Part shown: piece after piece, positions 46,280 to 55,052 of the stretch
Numbering within the stretch: position 1 is the first letter of the stretch
Layout: each line of letters opens with the position of its first letter
Assembly (NCBI RefSeq): GCF_000407445.1
Contig: NZ_ASWB01000005.1
Location: 220,930-284,929, forward strand
Length of the DNA: 64,000 bases
Reading direction: 5' to 3'
Origin: Enterococcus moraviensis ATCC BAA-383
Lineage (GTDB): Bacteria > Bacillota > Bacilli > Lactobacillales > Enterococcaceae
Position numbers and translations under genes: made by a program
The notes under the pieces: model-generated
What the model was told of the DNA's origin: nothing
Database searches by the model: none
What the model saw: the letters and a program-made list of their open reading frames with translations, nothing else

Positions 46280-46963
46280 TTGATCATGCTAGTTGATAAC
46301 TTAGAAAAAATAAATCAAGAGATTCAACTAGCGTGCCAAAAAGTAGCACGATCAGACAGCGATGTAACAATGATTGCTGTGACTAAATCAGTGGAAAAAC
46401 ACATTGCCGAGGAGCTTGCTGAACTTGGTATTGAGAATATGGCTGAGAACCGAGTAGATAAATTACTTGAAAAAAAGATGGCACTGAAAAATTTTTCATC
46501 TATAAAGTGGCATTTGATTGGTAATTTACAGCGTAGGAAGGTAAAATCAATAATAAATGAAATAGATTATTTTCACGCTTTGGACAGTTTAAAATTAGCT
46601 GAGGAAATCCAAAAACGAGCAGAAAAGCAAATTTCCTGTTTTGTTGAGGTGAATATTACGGGTGAAGAAAGTAAACACGGGTTCAAATCTGATGAAGTAA
46701 TTGAGTTCATTCATCAATTAGCAACATTTGATAGAATCAAGGTCGTAGGCTTAATGACTATGGCTCCGTTGGATGCTTCTGATCAAGTGCTTCATGAAGT
46801 GTTTTCCAAGTTAAAAAAACTGCAATTAGCAATAAATAATCATCATCTGTCATATGCACCATGTACAGAGCTTAGCATGGGAATGAGTAATGATTTCCCA
46901 ATAGCTATAGAAGAAGGTGCAACTTTTGTACGAATCGGAACAGCAATTTTCAGAGGTGCGTAA
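46280..46963 (+). CDS. PLP homeostasis protein YggS/YlmE
   Basis: This 227-residue alanine-racemase-like barrel has the PLP lysine region TMIAVTKSVEKH and blocks NMAENRVDKLLEK, WHLIGNLQRRKVKSI and CTELSMGMSNDF plus GATFVRIGTAIFRG. The family (YggS/PROSC) controls pyridoxal phosphate and amino acid levels. Two starts fit: TTG at 46280 (6 bp after AGGAG) and ATG at 46286 (12 bp after). I list the TTG. The position between ftsZ and sepF is standard in Firmicutes. Confidence 0.93.
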   Translation: MIMLVDNLEKINQEIQLACQKVARSDSDVTMIAVTKSVEKHIAEELAELGIENMAENRVDKLLEKKMALKNFSSIKWHLIGNLQRRKVKSIINEIDYFHALDSLKLAEEIQKRAEKQISCFVEVNITGEESKHGFKSDEVIEFIHQLATFDRIKVVGLMTMAPLDASDQVLHEVFSKLKKLQLAINNHHLSYAPCTELSMGMSNDFPIAIEEGATFVRIGTAIFRGA

Positions 46964-46976
46964 AGGAGGGGAATCT

Positions 46977-47582
46977 ATGTCAATTTTTAGTAAAAATGCG
47001 TTATCGAGCTTTTTTGGATTATCTGGTGAAGATGAATATGATAATTATGATGAATATGAAGAGCAGAAAGTTGTTAATGAACAACCAAGACAGACGGTTC
47101 GACAAACACAAGCAAAGGCACAAAGACCGATTGCAACTGAGCCTTTAACCGAAAAACCATCTGCTCGTTATCGTTCAACAGAAACGCATCAAGATAAAAA
47201 AGAAAGCCGTCAGGAAACAGCATTTAATGAGAAAAAGGTTGTCTCCATGCGTAGTTCTAATAACTCAAATTCTAAACGTTCGCAAGATACACATAGCTCA
47301 AATAAACCAGGTAAAATTACCATTCTAGAACCAAGAGTTTATTCTGAAGCAATGAATATTGCTAAACATATCATTGCAAGTGATGCTGTATTGATTAACT
47401 TTCATTTAGTTGAAGAAAATCAAGCAAGACGAATTGTTGATTTTCTTACGGGAACTGTCTATGCATTAGATGGAGACATTCAACGAGTGGGCGATGAAAT
47501 TTTTCTTTGTACACCACCAAGTATAGAAATCGATAGTGCTACTGCACAATCGTTAGCTAAGAAACAAATGTTTGATTTTTAG
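46977..47582 (+). CDS. sepF: Cell division protein SepF
   Basis: This 201-residue protein has an N-terminal membrane-binding helix (SIFSKNALSSFFGL), a disordered acidic and glutamine-rich linker and a C-terminal SepF domain (ITILEPRVYSEAMNIAKHII through GTVYALDGDIQRVGDEIFLC). It binds FtsZ and anchors Z-ring polymers. The ATG at 46977 follows AAAGGAGGGG; longer in-frame openings are not supported. Confidence 0.95.
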   Translation: MSIFSKNALSSFFGLSGEDEYDNYDEYEEQKVVNEQPRQTVRQTQAKAQRPIATEPLTEKPSARYRSTETHQDKKESRQETAFNEKKVVSMRSSNNSNSKRSQDTHSSNKPGKITILEPRVYSEAMNIAKHIIASDAVLINFHLVEENQARRIVDFLTGTVYALDGDIQRVGDEIFLCTPPSIEIDSATAQSLAKKQMFDF

Positions 47583-47592
47583 TTAGGAGGTA

Positions 47593-47865
47593 ATGACTAT
47601 CGTTCTATTTTTATTTTTATTGTATAAAGGCGTTCAAATTTATTCTGGAATTTTAATCATATATGCATTATTATCTTGGTTTCCAGGTGCGTATGATTCT
47701 ACATTCGGCCGTTTGATAGCAAGAATTTGTGAACCTTATTTAAGCTTATTTGATCGGTTGAATTTAAGAATAGGTATGGTCGGTTTTAATGTAATGATTG
47801 CAATCATTGTATTAAACTTAGCCGCAAGTGGACTAGGTCGAATTTTACAATCAATTTTGTATTAA
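47593..47865 (+). CDS. YggT family membrane protein
   Basis: This 90-residue protein has two membrane segments with the family motif YALLSWFPGAYDSTFGRLIARICEPYLSLFDRL and NVMIAIIVLNLAASGL. Function is unknown; it is linked to division and envelope genes in Firmicutes. The ATG at 47593 begins only 2 bp after the AGGAGG site, a very short spacing. The next in-frame codons that would give normal spacing are non-ATG (ATC at 47599), so the start is uncertain by two codons. Confidence 0.88.
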   Translation: MTIVLFLFLLYKGVQIYSGILIIYALLSWFPGAYDSTFGRLIARICEPYLSLFDRLNLRIGMVGFNVMIAIIVLNLAASGLGRILQSILY

Positions 47866-47887
47866 TAAAAGAAAGGATGATCTATCT

Positions 47888-48670
47888 ATGAACGCAAATG
47901 TGTATCAACATTTTCGAAAAGATGAGCATCCTTTTATTGATTCTGTTGGTAATTGGTTGGAACAAGTTGAAAGTCAATATGCGCCATACTTATCTGATTT
48001 TCTAGATCCTAGACAAGCTTATATTTTAGAAACGTTGATTCGACAAAACAGTGATCTTGAGTTTCAGTTTTATGGTGGATACGGCCATGCTGAACGAAAA
48101 CGTTGTTTGATTTTTCCAGATTACTATGAACCGAAAGAAGAAGATTTCGAAGTAGAATTACTAGAAATCGTTTATCCAATAAAATTTTCTACGTTGTCTC
48201 ATGGCAAAGTGTTTGGAACACTGGTCAATACGGGGATCAAACGTGAATATTTTGGTGATATTATTTCGGATGGAACTAGGTGGCAAGTTTTTGTTGCCAA
48301 AGAGATAGCAAATTTCGTAGTAGCACAAGTAGAAAAAATCGGTAAAATATCTGTAAGACTAGAAGAAAAAAAATATACGGAGATTATTCTTCCTAAAGAT
48401 GATTGGACACGTGAACAGACAACAATTAGTTCATTACGTCTAGATAATTTGATCTCTAGCGTTTATAATATATCTAGACAGAGATCAAAACAATTGATTG
48501 AATCTGGAAAAGTTAAAGTGAATTGGACAGAAAATACAAGACCGGATTTTTTGGTAGATCTGTTAGATATTGTGTCTATTAGAGGTTTTGGAAGAATCCA
48601 AATTCAAGAGTTAGAGGGGAAGACGAAAAAGGACAAGTTTCGTTTGTTACTGGGAGTTCTACGAAAATAA
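47888..48670 (+). CDS. ylmH: YlmH family S4 RNA-binding protein
   Basis: This 260-residue protein has an N-terminal YlmH domain and a C-terminal S4 domain (SLRLDNLISSVYNISRQRSKQLIESGKVKVNW). YlmH homologues rescue stalled ribosomes by handling peptidyl-tRNA in the large subunit. The position between yggT and divIVA is conserved. GAAAGGATG lies upstream of the ATG. Confidence 0.92.
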   Translation: MNANVYQHFRKDEHPFIDSVGNWLEQVESQYAPYLSDFLDPRQAYILETLIRQNSDLEFQFYGGYGHAERKRCLIFPDYYEPKEEDFEVELLEIVYPIKFSTLSHGKVFGTLVNTGIKREYFGDIISDGTRWQVFVAKEIANFVVAQVEKIGKISVRLEEKKYTEIILPKDDWTREQTTISSLRLDNLISSVYNISRQRSKQLIESGKVKVNWTENTRPDFLVDLLDIVSIRGFGRIQIQELEGKTKKDKFRLLLGVLRK

Positions 48671-48689
48671 TCCAAAGAGGTGAAGGAAT

Positions 48690-49403
48690 ATGGCATTAAC
48701 TCCATTAGATATTCAAAATAAAAACTTCTCTACAAAAATGAGAGGCTACAATCAAGATGATGTCGATGATTTCTTAGATCAAGTAACGAAAGATTATGAA
48801 GATTCTCTTCAAAAATCTCGTGAACTTGAGAAATCATTAAAACATGCAGAAGAAAAACTACAATATTTCAATGAATTGAAAGATGCATTGAATCAATCAA
48901 TTATTGTAGCGCAAGATACTGCAGATAAAGTAAAAACTAGTGCAAATAAAGAATCAGAAGTAATTGTGACATCTGCTGAAAATACAGCAAATGAAATGAT
49001 TTCATCTGCTGAAAAACGCTCAAGTAATCTTATTACATCTGCGGAAGAAAAAGCAAAAGAAATCTTAACAGATGCAACAGATCGTGCACGTCAATTAGCT
49101 GCTGAAACGGATGATTTGAAGAAGAAAACACGTGTCTTCCATCAACGTTTGAGCTTAATGTTGGAAGCACAACTAGAACAAGTGAAAAGTGAAGAATGGA
49201 ATGAGTTATTAAAACCATTCTCAAGCTATGTTAGTGATTCTCATACGGTTATCAAAGAAGTTCTTGCAGAAGAACTTGATAAAAGTGATGATGTCGTTTC
49301 AGAAGTAGTTGAAGAAACAGGTTCTGAAGAACAACCAACAATTGAACAAGCTGCATTAGATCCAAAAGCGATGCTTGATTTATTAAATAAAGATCCTAAA
49401 TAA
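48690..49403 (+). CDS. divIVA: Septum site-determining protein DivIVA
   Basis: This 237-residue coiled-coil protein has the N-terminal lipid-binding domain (LDIQNKNFSTKMRGYNQDDVDDFLDQV) and a repetitive coiled coil (SAENTANEMISSAEKRSS and similar). It marks curved membrane at the septum and poles. The acidic C-terminal tail is typical of cocci. It ends the dcw cluster; the T-box leader of ileS begins about 40 bp later. Confidence 0.95.
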   Translation: MALTPLDIQNKNFSTKMRGYNQDDVDDFLDQVTKDYEDSLQKSRELEKSLKHAEEKLQYFNELKDALNQSIIVAQDTADKVKTSANKESEVIVTSAENTANEMISSAEKRSSNLITSAEEKAKEILTDATDRARQLAAETDDLKKKTRVFHQRLSLMLEAQLEQVKSEEWNELLKPFSSYVSDSHTVIKEVLAEELDKSDDVVSEVVEETGSEEQPTIEQAALDPKAMLDLLNKDPK

Positions 49404-49444
49404 TGTTGTAAATAAATAGAACAGAAAACTCAATAACTATTCTT

Positions 49445-49645
49445 AAAGCGAGCCAATGATAGTGAAAGTTTGGTAGACCCTAGTATTGAGAAGATCCTCT
49501 ATTTTACTCAAGTTTGAATCCAGTAAAACTTGACGAGTGATTTCGTTACCAATTATCAGAGGAAATAATTAAGTGTATTAATTATTTTAAATTTGGGTGG
49601 TAACACGAGTACTTTCGTCCCTTTGGATGAAGGTGCTTTTTATTT
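49445..49645 (+). promoter_or_regulatory. T-box riboswitch of ileS (isoleucine specifier)
   Basis: The leader has Stem I elements (GCGAGCC, AGTGAAAG), a probable specifier loop GAAG-ATC at 49491-49496 matching an Ile codon, and the T-box element GGGTGGTAACACGAG (49595-49609). TGGT at 49598-49601 can pair with the ACCA end of uncharged tRNA-Ile. A terminator hairpin AGTACTTTCGTCC / GGATGAAGGTGCT with TTTTT follows (about 49609-49644). Transcription continues only when tRNA-Ile is uncharged. About 0.54 kb, mostly repeat array, lies between this leader and ileS. Confidence 0.9.
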
Positions 49646-49651
49646 TGCTGT

Positions 49652-50066
49652 GAATCACTACGATTGGCTTCGCCAGAGTAGATGATGAACAGTACTTGGC
49701 GAACGAAGAGAGCGAAGTTTCCGAACTAGTGAATCACAAAACCCTATCTAAATTCCAAAACATCCAGAAAACGAAAAGTAGATAAGGTTTACCAGAGTAG
49801 ATGATGAACAGTACTTGGCGAACGAAGAGAGCGAAGTTTCCAAACTAGTGAATCACAAAACCCTATCTAAAACCTAAAGCGTCAAGAAAGCGAAAAGTAG
49901 ATAAGGTTTACCAGAGTAGATGATGAACAGTACTTGGCGAACGAAGAGAGCGAAGTTTCCAAACTAGTGAATCACAAAACCCTATCTAAAACCTAAAACG
50001 TCAAGAAAGCGAAAAGTAGATAAGGTTTACCAGAGTAGATGATGAACAGTACTTGGCGAACGAAGT
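49652..50066. repeat. Tandem repeat array, 119-bp period (T-box-ileS gap)
   Basis: Units begin at CCAGAGTAGATGATG, at 49673, 49792, 49911 and 50030: three full 119-bp copies and a partial fourth. Copies 2 and 3 differ by about one base. Each has a core GATGATGAACAGTACTTGGCG and a potential hairpin (AACCCTATCTA with TAGATAAGGTT). The array opens with GAATCACTACGATTGG, as does the 196-bp array at 25.9 kb. Not a multiple of three, and no ORF spans it. Confidence 0.92.
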
Positions 50067-50115
50067 TCCCTTTACATTAACAAAAATCCTTAATATACAT
50101 ACCATATAAGGTTGG

Positions 50116-50143
50116 TTTAGATGGTATTGAATCTATGTACAAT
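50116..50143 (+). promoter_or_regulatory. Possible ileS promoter downstream of the T-box
   Basis: TTTAGA (50116-50121) and TACAAT (50138-50143) are separated by 16 bp and lie about 42 bp before the ileS ATG. If active, ileS would have a T-box-independent start. Confidence 0.4.
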
Positions 50144-50184
50144 CCTATTAATTGATAGCTATAAAAGAAAGTGAGGAAATAAAA

Positions 50185-52974
50185 ATGAAAATGAAAGAAA
50201 CTTTACAGTTGGGAAAAACAGCTTTTCCAATGCGTGGGAATTTACCAAATCGTGAAGTAGAATGGCAAAAAGAGTGGGAAGAACAAAAAATTTACGAGAA
50301 ACGTCAACAATTAAACGAAGGCAAACCAACCTTTGTGTTACATGATGGTCCTCCATATGCCAATGGAAATATCCATTTAGGTCATTCACTAAACAAAATC
50401 AGTAAAGACATCATTATCCGTTCAAAATCTATGTCTGGATTCCGTTCGCCATATGTACCTGGTTGGGATACACATGGTTTACCAATTGAACAAGTACTGA
50501 CAAACAAAGGCATCAAAAGAAAAGAAATGACATTGGCTGAATACCGCGAAAAATGTGAAGAATATGCACGGTCACAAGTGGATACTCAACGTGCTGATTT
50601 CAAACGTTTAGGGGTAGCAGGTGATTGGGAAAATCCATATGTTACATTGGATCCAACATATGAAGCCGCTGAAATTCGTGTATTTGGAAAAATGGCTGAA
50701 AAAGGCTATATCTACAAAGGGTTAAAACCAATTTATTGGTCTCCATCAAGTGAGTCATCATTAGCAGAAGCTGAAATTGAATACAAAGATGTTAAATCAG
50801 CATCTATTTACGTGGCCTTTAAAGTCGTTGATGGCAAAGGAATTTTAGATAACGATACTTCATTTATTATCTGGACAACAACACCTTGGACACTACCTGC
50901 AAATCTAGGAATTTCAGTAAACCCAACGTATCAATATGTTGTTGTAAAAGCATATGATAAAAAATATGTAGTGGCTAAAGACCTTTTAGACACAGTGAAA
51001 GAAGCGATTGGCTGGGAAGAGGTTGAAGTTTTAGAAACAATCTCTGGAAAAGACATGGAATATATGACTGCACAACATCCATTTTATGATCGTACATCAT
51101 TAGTTATGCTAGGCGATCATGTAACATTGGATGCAGGTACTGGATTAGTGCATACAGCTCCAGGACATGGTGAAGATGACTATATCGTTGGGAAAAAATA
51201 TGATTTAGACGTTCTTTCACCTGTGGATAATCGTGGGGTATTTACGGATGAAGCACCTGGCTTTGAAGGGATTTTCTATGATAAAGCAAACCCAATGATT
51301 ACAGCGTTGCTTGATGAGAAAGATGCACTATTAAAATTAGACTTCTTTACACATAGTTATCCACATGACTGGCGTACAAAGAAACCTGTCATTTATCGTG
51401 CAACGCCACAATGGTTTGCATCAATCGATAAATTCCGTCAAAATATCTTAGATGAAGTTGAAAAAGTTGATTGGATTCTTCCATGGGGGAAAACACGTCT
51501 TTACAATATGATTCGTGATCGTGGTGACTGGGTTATCTCTCGTCAACGTGCGTGGGGCGTACCATTACCAATTTTCTACGCTGAAAATGGTGAAGCAATC
51601 ATTACACCAGAAACAATCGAACATGTCGCAAATCTATTTGCAGAACATGGATCAAATGTTTGGTTCAAACGTGAAGCAAAAGAATTATTACCAGAAGGTT
51701 TTACACATCCTGGTTCTCCAAATGGTGAATTCACAAAAGAAAATGATATCATGGATGTTTGGTTTGATTCGGGTTCTTCTCATGAAGCTGTCTTACGTGA
51801 GCGCCCAGAATTGACTTTCCCAGCTGATATGTATCTAGAAGGCTCTGATCAATACCGTGGGTGGTTTAACTCAAGTATTACGACAAGTGTAGCCATTAAT
51901 GGTGTAGCGCCTTATAAGGCTGTTTTATCGCAAGGATTTACTTTAGACGGTGAAGGTCGTAAGATGAGTAAATCACTAGGAAACACTATCTTACCGGATA
52001 AAGTAATCAAGCAAATGGGTGCGGATATTTTACGCCTGTGGGTAAGTAGTGTAGATTACGAAGCGGATGTTCGTGTTTCAATGGATATCTTAAATCAAGT
52101 ATCTGAAGTGTACCGTAAAATCCGTAATACAATGCGTTTCTTATTAGCAAATACAAGCGATTTTGAACCAAAAGAACACACAGTTTCTTATGAAGAGTTA
52201 CGCTCAGTGGATAAATATATGATGGTTCGTTTAAACCAAGTTATTCAAGAAATTCGTGAAAAAGGATATGAAAAATATAATTTCATGCAAATTTATCGTT
52301 CAGTGATGAATTTCTTAACCGTTGATCTTTCTTCATTCTATTTGGATTTTGCGAAAGATGTTGTGTACATTGAAGCTGAAGATAACTACCAACGTCGTTG
52401 CATGCAAACTGTATTTTATCAAATTGCTGTTTCATTAACAAAACTATTAACACCAATTATTCCGCATACTTCTGAAGAAATTTGGAGCTTCTTAAAAGAA
52501 GAGGAAGAGTTTGTTCAGTTAGCGGAGTTCCCAGGATACGTTACGTTTGCTAATCAGGAAGAATTACTAGATACTTGGGCTGCATTTATGGACTTTAGAG
52601 ATAATGTTCTAAAAGCGTTAGAAGAAGCACGTAATTCTAAATTGATCGGTAAATCATTAGAAGCAAAAGTAACGATTTATCCTAACAAACAAATCCATGA
52701 GTTATTAACAGCTGTGGATGCGGATATTGCTCAATTATTGATTGTTTCTGATTTTGCCGTAGCAGACAAAACAGCAAAAGTTCCAGAAAATGCTGAAACA
52801 TTTGCTGATATGTCGATCCTTGTGGAAAAAGCAGCAGGTGAAACTTGTGATCGTTGTAGAGCAGTACGTACAGATGTTGGGGAAAATGAGAAATTACCTC
52901 ATTTATGTGGCCGTTGTGCAACAATCGTTGAAGAAAATTATCCAGAAGCTGTTGCAGAAGGATTTGAAGACTAA
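50185..52974 (+). CDS. ileS: Isoleucyl-tRNA synthetase
   Basis: This 929-residue class I synthetase has HIGH as HLGH ([12 protein letters not shown]), the WWDTHG-like editing-region block, the KMSKS motif ([12 protein letters not shown]) and a C-terminal zinc site with four cysteines (CDRCRAV and CGRCATIV). It charges tRNA-Ile and edits Val-tRNA. The ATG at 50185 is preceded by GTGAGGAAATAAA; a second ATG two codons later is possible. Confidence 0.98.
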   Translation: MKMKETLQLGKTAFPMRGNLPNREVEWQKEWEEQKIYEKRQQLNEGKPTFVLHDGPPYANGNIHLGHSLNKISKDIIIRSKSMSGFRSPYVPGWDTHGLPIEQVLTNKGIKRKEMTLAEYREKCEEYARSQVDTQRADFKRLGVAGDWENPYVTLDPTYEAAEIRVFGKMAEKGYIYKGLKPIYWSPSSESSLAEAEIEYKDVKSASIYVAFKVVDGKGILDNDTSFIIWTTTPWTLPANLGISVNPTYQYVVVKAYDKKYVVAKDLLDTVKEAIGWEEVEVLETISGKDMEYMTAQHPFYDRTSLVMLGDHVTLDAGTGLVHTAPGHGEDDYIVGKKYDLDVLSPVDNRGVFTDEAPGFEGIFYDKANPMITALLDEKDALLKLDFFTHSYPHDWRTKKPVIYRATPQWFASIDKFRQNILDEVEKVDWILPWGKTRLYNMIRDRGDWVISRQRAWGVPLPIFYAENGEAIITPETIEHVANLFAEHGSNVWFKREAKELLPEGFTHPGSPNGEFTKENDIMDVWFDSGSSHEAVLRERPELTFPADMYLEGSDQYRGWFNSSITTSVAINGVAPYKAVLSQGFTLDGEGRKMSKSLGNTILPDKVIKQMGADILRLWVSSVDYEADVRVSMDILNQVSEVYRKIRNTMRFLLANTSDFEPKEHTVSYEELRSVDKYMMVRLNQVIQEIREKGYEKYNFMQIYRSVMNFLTVDLSSFYLDFAKDVVYIEAEDNYQRRCMQTVFYQIAVSLTKLLTPIIPHTSEEIWSFLKEEEEFVQLAEFPGYVTFANQEELLDTWAAFMDFRDNVLKALEEARNSKLIGKSLEAKVTIYPNKQIHELLTAVDADIAQLLIVSDFAVADKTAKVPENAETFADMSILVEKAAGETCDRCRAVRTDVGENEKLPHLCGRCATIVEENYPEAVAEGFED

Positions 52975-52990
52975 GCGTGATACAATAAAT

Positions 52991-53030
52991 AAAAAGAGTA
53001 TTAAACAATTTTGTTTAATACTCTTTTTTA
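52991..53030. terminator. Bidirectional terminator after ileS and the muramidase
   Basis: AAAAAGAGTATTAAACA pairs with TGTTTAATACTCTTTTT around a 4-nt loop, flanked by A and T runs. Confidence 0.9.
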
Positions 53031-53065
53031 TTGTTGAATAGGTTTTAAAAGGTCGACTTCAATTA

Positions 53066-55036
53066 TTATTTTGTAGCATTTGAATTCAAGTAACCTTTCC
53101 AAGTTCCGTTTTTATCATAAAGTGAATAATAGGTCGCACCTGAAAAGTGATGGTATTGTCCTTGAGCTTGATATTTCTTTTTGTAGATACCAGTCGTATT
53201 GCCTTTTTTATGAGAGAATGTATCGATATTAGCCCATATTGTGTACCCTTTTCGTTCTATGGTAACGGGTTTATTGATTTTTAGCCAAGCACCTTGCGGA
53301 CCCTTTGCACTAGTAACACCAGCGGCATTTATATAGCCTTTCCAAGTCCCTTTATTGTCATAAAGGGAGTAATAAATGGCACCAGAAACATGATGGTATT
53401 TCCCTTTCACTTGGAACGTTTTTTGATAAAGAGTAGTAGTGTTGCCTTTTTTACTGGAGAACTTGTTGATATCGCCCCAAAGTGTTTGTCCTTTTTTTGT
53501 AAGAGTGACGTATTTATTTTCACTCATCCAAGCACCTTGTGGCCCCTGTGCACTAGTAACACCAGCAGCATTTATATAGCCTTTCCAAGTCCCTTTATTG
53601 TCATAAAGGGAGTAATAAATAGCACCAGAAACATGATGGTATTTCCCTTTCACTTGGAATGTTTTTTGATAAAGAGTAGTAGTGTTGCCTTTTTTACTGG
53701 AGAACTTGTTGATATCGCCCCAAAGTGTTTGTCCTTTTTTTGTAAGAGTGACGTATTTATTTTCACTCAGCCAAATTCCTTGAGGCCCAGGAGCTTTTGT
53801 TGTTGCAGCGGCGTTCAAGTAACCTTTCCAGTTTCCCTTGTTATCATAAAGAGAATAATACGTCTCGCCATTCATATGTTTATATTTTCCGTTTACTTTA
53901 AATGTCTTATTATAAATATTTGTTGTAGAGTTTGTAGTTGAGTTAAAATTAAAGTTTGACCAAACGGAGTAGTTCTTTTTAGTGATCGTCACATATTGAT
54001 TCTCACTAAGCCAGCGCCCCTGTGCACCGTTTTCGAGATAGCCAGAATAGTCCATGGAAATATCAAAAGGATGGGCAATTCCTGGGATATAGTATTGAGA
54101 AGACCATTGCCAAGCTGAGTATTCATTATTCCATTTCATAGCGGCAGTCGGTGTATAGGGATATTGAGCAACCCACATCTTTTTAGCCCCAAACTTACTC
54201 ACAGAAAAATAACCACTTGTTGCATAAGATCGATTCATATAATACATAGGATTAGAAAATCCCTTTGATTTTAGTGCGTTGACAAAAGCTGTAGTATTCG
54301 GTGTTAAGGAAGAGTTTAGCATTTTGCCTTCTTCAATATCAATAACCATAATGGTAGATTTTGGCAATTTGAATCGAGTAGCAAGTGAAGCAAAGTAGTT
54401 CGCTTCTTTTGTAGCACCGCTACTCGTTGTGTATTGCGCATAATGATAAGCCGATACTTTTAATCCAGCCGCTGTAGCATTTTTTATCTGTTCTTGGGCA
54501 AAAGGATTAGTATAATAGTCGCCTTCTGTTAGTTTGATAACGACACCTTTAATACCATAATTTTTCATCTTTTTAAAATTAGCAACAGATATTGAACTGT
54601 TATGAGACGATATATCAATAAAATGTGATTTAGGTCTATTCGCTTCACCTGCATAAACGATATCCATAGAGCTGCGAAGAAGATTACTGCTTCGTGCTGT
54701 AGGCGTTGAATCTGAGCGTCCAGATGGTAGCGCGTAATCATCAAAGTATATCGTTTCGTCTGCTTGAACTGCTTCGACCGCTTCACTTACTGAGCTTTGA
54801 GTTGTTGAGCTTTCGGACTCAACCTCTGTTGTATCTGAAAGGCTTGTGTCAGTACTTTGCTCAATTGAATCGACTACACTAGAACTTGGTTCTGTTGTAG
54901 ATTGAGTCGAGTCCATCTTACTTGAAACCGAACTATCTACGCTTGAAGAATCCTCCGCGTATGCTGGTAAATTCATACTAAGCATCAACATTGTGAAAGC
55001 ACACAGCATTGCGAGATTGCAATTTATTTTTTTCAT
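53066..55036 (-). CDS. Secreted GH25 muramidase with four C-terminal repeat modules
   Basis: This 656-residue protein has a signal peptide (about residues 1-27, cleavage after AYA) and a Ser/Thr-rich acidic linker (28-115). A GH25 lysozyme domain follows (about 137-335), with HFIDIS (Asp141) and VIDIEEG (Asp233, Glu235). Four 81-residue repeats (about 340-418, 419-499, 500-580, 581-656) each end in a GTWKGY(I/L)N motif and resemble GW/SH3-like wall-binding modules. Repeats 2 and 3 are almost identical, also at DNA level (243-bp period). The ATG at 55036 follows GGGGGA. It starts only 16 bp after zwf stops. It likely cleaves peptidoglycan between MurNAc and GlcNAc. Confidence 0.88.
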   Translation of the reverse strand: MKKINCNLAMLCAFTMLMLSMNLPAYAEDSSSVDSSVSSKMDSTQSTTEPSSSVVDSIEQSTDTSLSDTTEVESESSTTQSSVSEAVEAVQADETIYFDDYALPSGRSDSTPTARSSNLLRSSMDIVYAGEANRPKSHFIDISSHNSSISVANFKKMKNYGIKGVVIKLTEGDYYTNPFAQEQIKNATAAGLKVSAYHYAQYTTSSGATKEANYFASLATRFKLPKSTIMVIDIEEGKMLNSSLTPNTTAFVNALKSKGFSNPMYYMNRSYATSGYFSVSKFGAKKMWVAQYPYTPTAAMKWNNEYSAWQWSSQYYIPGIAHPFDISMDYSGYLENGAQGRWLSENQYVTITKKNYSVWSNFNFNSTTNSTTNIYNKTFKVNGKYKHMNGETYYSLYDNKGNWKGYLNAAATTKAPGPQGIWLSENKYVTLTKKGQTLWGDINKFSSKKGNTTTLYQKTFQVKGKYHHVSGAIYYSLYDNKGTWKGYINAAGVTSAQGPQGAWMSENKYVTLTKKGQTLWGDINKFSSKKGNTTTLYQKTFQVKGKYHHVSGAIYYSLYDNKGTWKGYINAAGVTSAKGPQGAWLKINKPVTIERKGYTIWANIDTFSHKKGNTTGIYKKKYQAQGQYHHFSGATYYSLYDKNGTWKGYLNSNATK

Positions 55037-55052
55037 TATTTCCCCCGTTATA

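Noticed and set aside
46280..46290. Firm choice between TTG and ATG as start of the yggS gene
   Set aside because: Both have acceptable ribosome site spacing, so I kept the longer form and state the doubt.
49652..50066. CRISPR array or coding repeat
   Set aside because: The period of 119 bp has no unique spacers, is not a multiple of three and has no open frame across it.
53294..53941. Plus-strand 215-codon ORF inside the muramidase gene
   Set aside because: It lies fully antisense to the repeat modules; its length is caused by the repeat, and no start signal is present.
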